A stretch of 64,000 nt of DNA, taken from positions 1,674,001 to 1,738,000 of the forward strand of contig JAOANU010000001.1 of the NCBI GenBank assembly GCA_034387635.1, in the 5' to 3' direction. This document shows, one piece after another, positions 58,701-64,000 of the stretch (position 1 is the stretch's first letter; every line of letters begins with the position of its first letter). Source of the DNA: Rhodosporidiobolus odoratus. Lineage: Eukaryota > Basidiomycota > Microbotryomycetes > Sporidiobolales > Sporidiobolaceae. A program made the position numbers and the translations under genes. The notes beneath the pieces were generated by a model, which saw only the letters and a list, made by a program, of their open reading frames with translations, made no database searches and had not been told where the DNA came from.

Positions 58701-59705
58701 GGCGGAAATGGGCGCGGACAAGTTCAGCGAAGGCGAGCCGAGGTTGGGCGAAGTGTGTTGCGAGGGTGGGCGGTAAGGGGCATGCGCAGGTGGAGGTGGA
58801 GGAGGTATCGGAAAAGGTGGTCGATGCATCGGTATGTGCGGATTGTGCGCTACGTTGTAACCGAGTGGTGGTGCATTCGGGTGGTAGGACGGAGCGGTCG
58901 GATATGGATGAGTAGCGTAAGGGAAGAAGCCATTGCCACCGGCGAAAGGCGGGAGAGCGGTGGTAGTGCCACTATATGAAGCGGGCTGTTCTCGGAGGAT
59001 GTTCGATAGCGAAGAAGGTGAAGGTGCGGAGACGAATGCAGGTGCAGACGGGGCTTGGGCTTCAGAGGTTGACTCACAGGTAGCTACCGCAGGGGGCGAC
59101 TTCTTGGCGTTCTTGCGTCGAGCCCTGCAGCTCAAGCGGGGTCAGTCTCGCCAGGCTTGATCAGGATGAAGGGGAAGAAACCGGAAGAGATGCGTACCGC
59201 GGCGCAATGATACACTCTGCCTTTGCACCTGCGCAGTTTCTGCAGACTCCTGGCCCTTCTCGTACACAGCGTTGTTTCCTTGACTTGCATCTGCGGAACG
59301 AGACAGTCATTCCCTGCGTACCGAAACTGAGAAGAAAAACAAAGGCTCACCGGATACAAGCCTCAGCGATGCTATAGCAAGTCGCAGCACAGTCAGCGTT
59401 TTGTGATACTACTTGAACATCAGGGTGCTGGAGGCGCATCACGGAGGATGGTAGATTTATGCGGCTGAACGCGCCCGCGGGATCAATCGACGAGAAAAGA
59501 CGGGTAGGAAAGCTCACCGTGGCAGCCTGGGTTTCTTCGGTCCCAGCGAGTCTGTATAGCTATCCCCGTGCCTGCCTGCTGTAGCTGGATCCAAACTCGC
59601 CGAAGCTGCTTCTAGCGGTATGCGCGACGTCGAGGCGCAGGCGGATGCTGGCTGTTCACGCGAGTAGTCCAGTGCAGTGGATCGCGGGTGTGCTTCCGTG
59701 TTCAT
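55708..59705 (-). CDS. Zn2Cys6 (Gal4-type) fungal transcription factor
   Basis: The start is ATG 59705 (MNTEAHPRS). Two introns bring together the zinc cluster ACIRCKSRKQRCVRE followed by GVCRNCAGAKAEC, that is CX2CX6CX7CX2CX6C: the DNA-binding binuclear zinc cluster. A Pro/Ser-rich linker (HPYPTAPSYHPNAPP, PIPPPPPPAHAPY) and an acidic run (DQDEEEDEDEDD) follow. Farther on the fungal-specific regulatory domain is recognisable from helices such as EMILVQTYRHMQPRYPFIDWL and SGLLHLDGL, and the protein ends in an acidic/aromatic segment with DFEPFALGSSAGGLW, a plausible activation region. Many short introns. Stop TGA at 55710-55708. Targets cannot be inferred. Confidence 0.85.
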
Positions 59706-60287
59706 GCCGAGCCTGCACAGATTTCCAGAGAGCAGGGTAGCGAGAGCTGTTCAGGTGTAAGGTGAGCGAGATAGAAGTGGTTCTGTCAATCTCTTGCACT
59801 CCGGCAGCCATTTGGAGGATCAATCATGCTGCGTAGTAGCTGTCGTGTCCGGTCGGACTTCCAGTCGAGCCCACACGCCTCTCCGTCATCCGGAACGCCC
59901 GGTATGTCATCGTATCGGATTTTCCTCGAGCGTCTTTTCCTCTAGACAAGCACCCATAGCGAGGGAGGTCAGGGCACGCTGCTGGGGCCATACCCGACAC
60001 TACAGGCAGGTCTGAGCATCCTTGCCCACGACAGGTCAGCCTTTCCCGCTACTATCCGATTAGGACTCTGCTCGACTCCGCTTTTCTTGTCATCTCTATC
60101 AGCTGACAAGCTGCTATCGACCGCAATCTCCTCCTGTTGGTGAGTCGCCGCACGCTTTTGCCGCCACGGCTCGCAGCTGGCAGCTTGAACCGGCTCAGAC
60201 TGGCTCGCTTCCAATGTTCTCTGTTGCACCAGTGCACCTTTTTCCTCTTCACCGTTCTTGCCCCGGCAGCGACAATCTACTCCGCTT
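59706..60287. other. Intergenic region, 582 bases
   Basis: It holds the promoter of the Zn2Cys6 gene and the 3' flank of the F-box-like gene, both on the minus strand. A long minus-strand open frame (59969 to 61417) crosses it but is a shadow of the F-box-like gene. I see no other feature. Confidence 0.45.
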
Positions 60288-61836
60288 TCAAGGTCGATCC
60301 AAGTACAAGCAGTACAACTCGAACCCCTCCGCCCTGACCGGTCTCCCATCCTCCTCTCTGCTGATCCGAAACCACTCCATCGTGCTCTGCCTGCCTGTAA
60401 AGCCAACCCGGGAGAGTCTGGGCAAGACCAAGGCTGCTTCGAGTGCAATCTGAGCGGGCAAGGCAAATTCTGCAAGGTCGGTGTCGAGGTCGTTATCGGG
60501 GTAGGGGCTGGCTGCGGCTCGTCCAAGAGATTGCGCGTCGAGAGGTTCTGAGGAATCCGAGGGAGGATCATAGGTGGACGGAGGGGTATCGGGGAGGATG
60601 CGGCAGGAGAGAACTTCAAGGGAGTCGAGCGGGAGAAGCGAGCCAAGCAGGTCGGACTGGTGAGAGCGTCAGCTAGATAAACACAGGAGTAGTCCAGAAC
60701 GAGAGAGAAAGAGCTTACCCGGCTACCTTCCCAAATTAACCTATCTCCGAGTGACAGCTTTCGTAGCGTTGGAAAAGCCGATGCGAGCTTGTGCAGGTCT
60801 GCTGGACCGCATATCGCATGCACGTCTAGGCCGAACGAGATGAGCGGAACGGCGCCAAAAGAGCTGATGATAGCGGTGACGAGGTCGCTCAGCTGGTATG
60901 GATGTGCAGTGAAATGTGTTGCTAGCTGAGTAGCTAGAGAGAGCGAACGTAGAGGTGCTGTAGGCGCGAGCTGCATGTGGCACGGGGAAGAGGGTGGGAT
61001 GAAGCTTGAGTCCGTCATCAACAATCGAGAGGGCAGCCGATGCTTACCGCAAAGCCGACAAGCGCCGGTATGATCTGACTCGTATGCGCGTCCAGAGGCG
61101 TCGGAGGCGGGCTTGCGAAAGCGAAGCTTGTCAATTTGCTCCACATGTCGCCGCATTCCCAAGTTTGCAGCGGCGGGCAGTCGATCGTGCAGCGAGGGGT
61201 AACGACCAAGCTGCGGACGGTTGGAGTCGATGCGACTATTCGCAACCATAGACGCATACGCCGACAATGCAAGTATTCGACGTGCGTGAGATTGGGAAAA
61301 CTGGCGGCGGCGTGGGTGAACAGATGCATGAACATGTCGACCTCCCCGGCGCGACCTCGCCTGATGACTAGCGAAGTGACTTTGTTTGGAGAAGGGGTCT
61401 CCGTCACGCCTGGGCATCGAAGGACGGTCTGCTGTGTTGCGATTGAGGAAGCGGGAAAAGACAGGACGAGCTGCCGCATGTTGGGGTAAAGGTGTCCGAG
61501 TCGCGCGAAAGGTACCAAGTCCATCTCATCTTCAGGTAGATCGTGGTGCCTTAGTACCCGGACCAGTCCTCGCGAGTCCACCGACTGCCCTTGTTGAAGC
61601 AGCAATTCCTGCGGTGCGTCCCTCGTCGACGCCAGCCTGCCGATGTGCGGGACAGCGAGCGATCGCAATAGTCGATTGGTGCCATATGCAAGGTGATGCA
61701 GCGCGGATGGCTGCGGCCGTCGCGATTCCGAGTAGTCATATCGGAGGAGGCCGACGAAGAGAACGATGTGCTCAAGAACCTCGACGGGTAGACTGAGGAG
61801 ATTGGTACCGGCTCCTACAAGCGTAGGTGTGTGCAT
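60288..61836 (-). CDS. F-box-like / leucine-rich protein
   Basis: ATG 61836 opens MHTPTLVGAGTNLLSLPVEVLEHIVLFVGLL, where LLSLPVEVLEHIV matches an F-box core (LPxEVLxxI). The remainder has the irregular leucine-rich layout of basidiomycete F-box proteins (LYPNMRQLVLSF, FPNLTHVEYLHC, VRSLVVTPRC, LRSLSLATQL, FPTLRKLSLGDRLIWEGSR). Two introns are supported by frame; the last exon ends GFELYCLYLDRP, stop TGA 60290-60288. F-box proteins recruit substrates to SCF ubiquitin ligases through Skp1; whether this one does is inference, since the F-box match is short. No membrane segment is seen. Confidence 0.72.
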
Positions 61837-62311
61837 ACATCCCGGTCAGCCAAAGGCTACAGTGCGAGCAGGAGCCGAACGGCAAAAGGAGACAGAGCGG
61901 GTTCCTTTCACGACGCTGGCAGCGGCGGCCTCCCGAGATGCTGCCCCGCTTTCTAGACTGTTGCTGTTTCGAGGCACTTTGCAACCTTTCCCTGCAGATT
62001 GTCGTAGTGTAGCTACCAAGTTATAAGAGCACAAGAGATGGAAAGAGAAAACGAGAGAGGAAGGGAGAGGAGAGGAGCCTGCGAGGGAGAAGAGGAGAGA
62101 GACGATATTTTGTGGAGGTCGGAGGGTCGAGAGGAAATAGGTAGAGAATGGACGAGAGGCGTCGGGCGATTCAGCGAGTGGGAGAAAAAATGGCAGTCGA
62201 GTATCGTCGTCGTCGGTCGTTGAGGGAGAGGCAAGGGAGGGTAGAGGGCGGAGGAGGGAGAGGAGCAGTGGAGCGGGCGCTATATAGCGGCGGCTCGCGC
62301 GACTAAGGCGC
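61837..62311. other. Intergenic region, 475 bases
   Basis: It holds the promoter/leader of the F-box-like gene and the 3' untranslated region of the Stm1-like gene. Positions 62040-62110 are almost pure purine on the + strand. I see no RNA gene. Confidence 0.5.
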
Positions 62312-63948
62312 TTAGGCGAGGGCAGGGAAGGCCGACGCGTCCGGGATGGCCGGAGCGGACGAGGCCTTGCCACCGCGGGGGGCAGCGCCGTTGCGGGCAC
62401 CACCACGGCCACGGCCGGCACCACGACCCCTGGGGGCGCGATCACCACGCTCGGCACGGTCGCCACGGGGGCCGTCGTCGCGGCGGGGGCGGGGGGCGGA
62501 GCGGAACTCGACCTCGAGGAACTGCTTGCCCTCCTTCTGCTTCTTGGCCTTGCCAGAGGCAGCCTTCTGCTCGCAGATGACCCGAGCCAGGATAAGATAT
62601 GCCAAAGGACAGATGATGATGAAAGTGAATGGTGGCGTCGCGGAGGGTTGAAAAAATGCGATGGTGCGGAAACATGCGAGTGAGAAGCTTCAGCACGGCA
62701 ACAACGAAGAAAACGCAGAGAAAGCACGAACGGGAGCACCGAAGAGCCACTCCTCCTCCTCGTCACCCTTCTTGGTAACAACCTTGGAGTTCTTGAAGAG
62801 GGAACTGGAGTCCTCGCCCTCGTTGGCCTGGCGGGCCTCGGGGAGCGCAGCGATGTTGAGCTTCTTCTCGGCCTGGGCGGCGAGGTACTGCTCGTAGGTC
62901 TGGGTGTTGTCCTCCTCCTCGATGGGAGCCTCACGGACGGGGGTGGCAGCTCCCTCAGCGGGGGTCTCAGCCTTGGCGTCGGCGTCGCCGAGCTGCTCAG
63001 CCTCGAGCTCCTTCTTGCCCTCCTCGGCACCCCAGCCAGCGGCCTCGGCCTTGTCGGAGTCGCTGTCGATAGTGAAAAGGAAAAGAAACAGGAGGGGAAG
63101 AGCAGGTCAACACCAGGTCAGGGGCCCGCTAATCAAGAGGATCACCAACGCACACACGGCCAGACTGGGACTGGCGGTCGAAGGGACGGCCACCGCCGTT
63201 GTCGCGACGGGGGCGGTTACCACCGAGGTAAGTACCAGCGTTACCGCGGGGGTTGGATCCGCCGGGGCCACGAGGGCGGGCAGCACGGCCACCGTCGCGA
63301 GCGAACTTGCTGGCTGGATGCCGGTAAAGCAGCAGAAAAGGGAAAGTCGAAAATCAAGGTCGAGTCGGGCGAGCGAGGCAGAGAGTGAGTGTCAGCAACG
63401 TCGTCTCGCCCTCCTGAGCCATTTCTACCCCTGCGCACGCCGCACTTTCCGCGAGATGACGACCCTACATCCCTCGGAGCTCTGTCTAGGCCGTACATCT
63501 AGCAGAGGGAAAAATTGAGAAAGCGAGAGCTCACCGCGGTCCTCCTTCGCACCCTCGCCAGCGGGAACGTCAGCGTTCACGGAGCGGTCAGCCTGGGGCC
63601 TGCGAGGCCCGCGCTGGTTGTTGTTACGCTGCTGCTGCTGAGCGGGCTTGGCCGGGGCGGGGGCAGGAGCGGGAGCAGCTTTGGGGGCAGGAGCCGGGGC
63701 GGGCGCGACCTCGCCGTCGTCACCCTAGATAGTACAGTATGGATATCAGTATTTCAGTACACCCTCTGAACTTCAGGATGATGGAGAGGAGCGAGGGAGG
63801 CTGGATGGAGAGTTGTGAGGAGCTCGAGCAAGTCGTCTCGCTCTCTCGCTCCACCAGGACGAGGGAGGGGTACAGGGCGGGGCGGGAGGAATAGGATAGA
63901 ACATCGACATACGAAGACTGAGAACGGGTTAGAGCTGAAGACGGACAT
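62312..63948 (-). CDS. Stm1/SERBP1-like ribosome-associated RNA-binding protein
   Basis: ATG 63948 gives MSVFSSNPFSVFGDDGE after splicing of the first intron; NPF followed by an acidic patch is the typical Stm1 N-terminus. Then come a Pro/Ala/Lys region, QQQQRNNNQRGPRRP, an Arg/Gly-rich section (GGRAARPRGPGGSNPRG, GGNRPRRDNGGGRPFDRQSQSG) leading into the HABP4/SERBP1 core, an acidic middle, EEDNTQTYEQYLAAQAEKK and a C-terminal RGG tail (RGRGAGRGRGGARNG) ending SAFPALA. Family members sit in the mRNA channel of idle 80S ribosomes and protect them during starvation; nuclear/telomere roles are also reported for Stm1. Four introns are supported by frame. Stop at 62312. Confidence 0.86.
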
Positions 63949-64000
63949 GGCGATGGAGACAGCTGGAGAGAAGCGAGAACGCTGGATTCCATCTTTCCAA

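Noticed and set aside
59969..61417. 482-codon minus-strand open frame
   Set aside because: It runs partly through introns and out-of-frame exons of the F-box-like gene; the correct spliced frame explains the region.
61846..63030. 394-codon minus-strand open frame
   Set aside because: It is an Arg/Ser/Pro-rich shadow frame over the Stm1-like gene, typical of GC-rich repeats read out of frame.

Overview
The window looks like nuclear DNA of a GC-rich basidiomycete yeast, most likely a red yeast of the Pucciniomycotina (Rhodotorula/Rhodosporidium-like). I infer this from dense short introns (about 50-100 bases, GT..AG with CTAAC/CTGAC-like branch sites), high-GC coding sequence, very tight gene spacing on both strands, and fungal-type gene content. 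No species name can be proved from sequence alone. Most genes are split, so spans run from start codon to stop codon, including introns.

Layout. 1-1.1 kb: 3' part of an adiponectin-receptor/haemolysin-III (Izh-type) membrane protein. 1.9-3.6 kb: leucine-rich-repeat protein. 4.1-8.3 kb (-): seven-helix membrane protein with a huge disordered tail. 8.8-14.6 kb (-): pyruvate carboxylase. 15.5-18.6 kb: Dcr2-type metallophosphoesterase. 19.5-20.6 kb (+): broken, inverted second copy of the 3' end of pyruvate carboxylase. 20.9-23.5 kb (-): O-acetylhomoserine sulfhydrylase. 23.9-27.8 kb: FIG4-type SAC phosphoinositide phosphatase. 28.3-31.3 kb: transcription regulator with a Rua1-type C-terminal zinc module. 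32.3-33.8 kb (-): PIN-domain protein. 33.9-35.2 kb: secreted GDSL esterase with an apparent frameshift. 35.5-37.0 kb: Stc1-domain protein. 37.2-38.6 kb (-): glucose-6-phosphate 1-epimerase. 39.1-40.9 kb: SWC4/DMAP1. 41.2-43.7 kb: two unrecognised genes in tandem. 43.9-49.6 kb (-): DENN-domain/coiled-coil protein. 49.7-50.9 kb (-): RNA polymerase III subunit RPC37/RPC5. 51.1-52.0 kb: J-domain protein. 52.2-53.6 kb (-): histidine phosphatase of the phosphoglycerate-mutase type. 53.9-55.5 kb: two tRNA-Gly(GCC) genes in inverted orientation around an AT-richer, gene-free segment. 55.7-59.7 kb (-): Zn2Cys6 transcription factor. 60.3-61.8 kb (-): F-box-like/LRR protein. 62.3-63.9 kb (-): Stm1/SERBP1-like ribosome-associated protein.

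The gene set is mainly chromosomal housekeeping (anaplerosis, sulfur assimilation, phosphoinositide turnover, Pol III transcription, chromatin remodelling) and does not form one pathway. I saw no CRISPR array, viral genome or intact transposon. The most unusual features are structural: the inverted partial pyruvate carboxylase copy with near-identical introns but damaged exons; a 10-base microexon in the FIG4 catalytic loop; a start codon assembled by splicing; several GC-AG introns; and the inverted tRNA-Gly pair.
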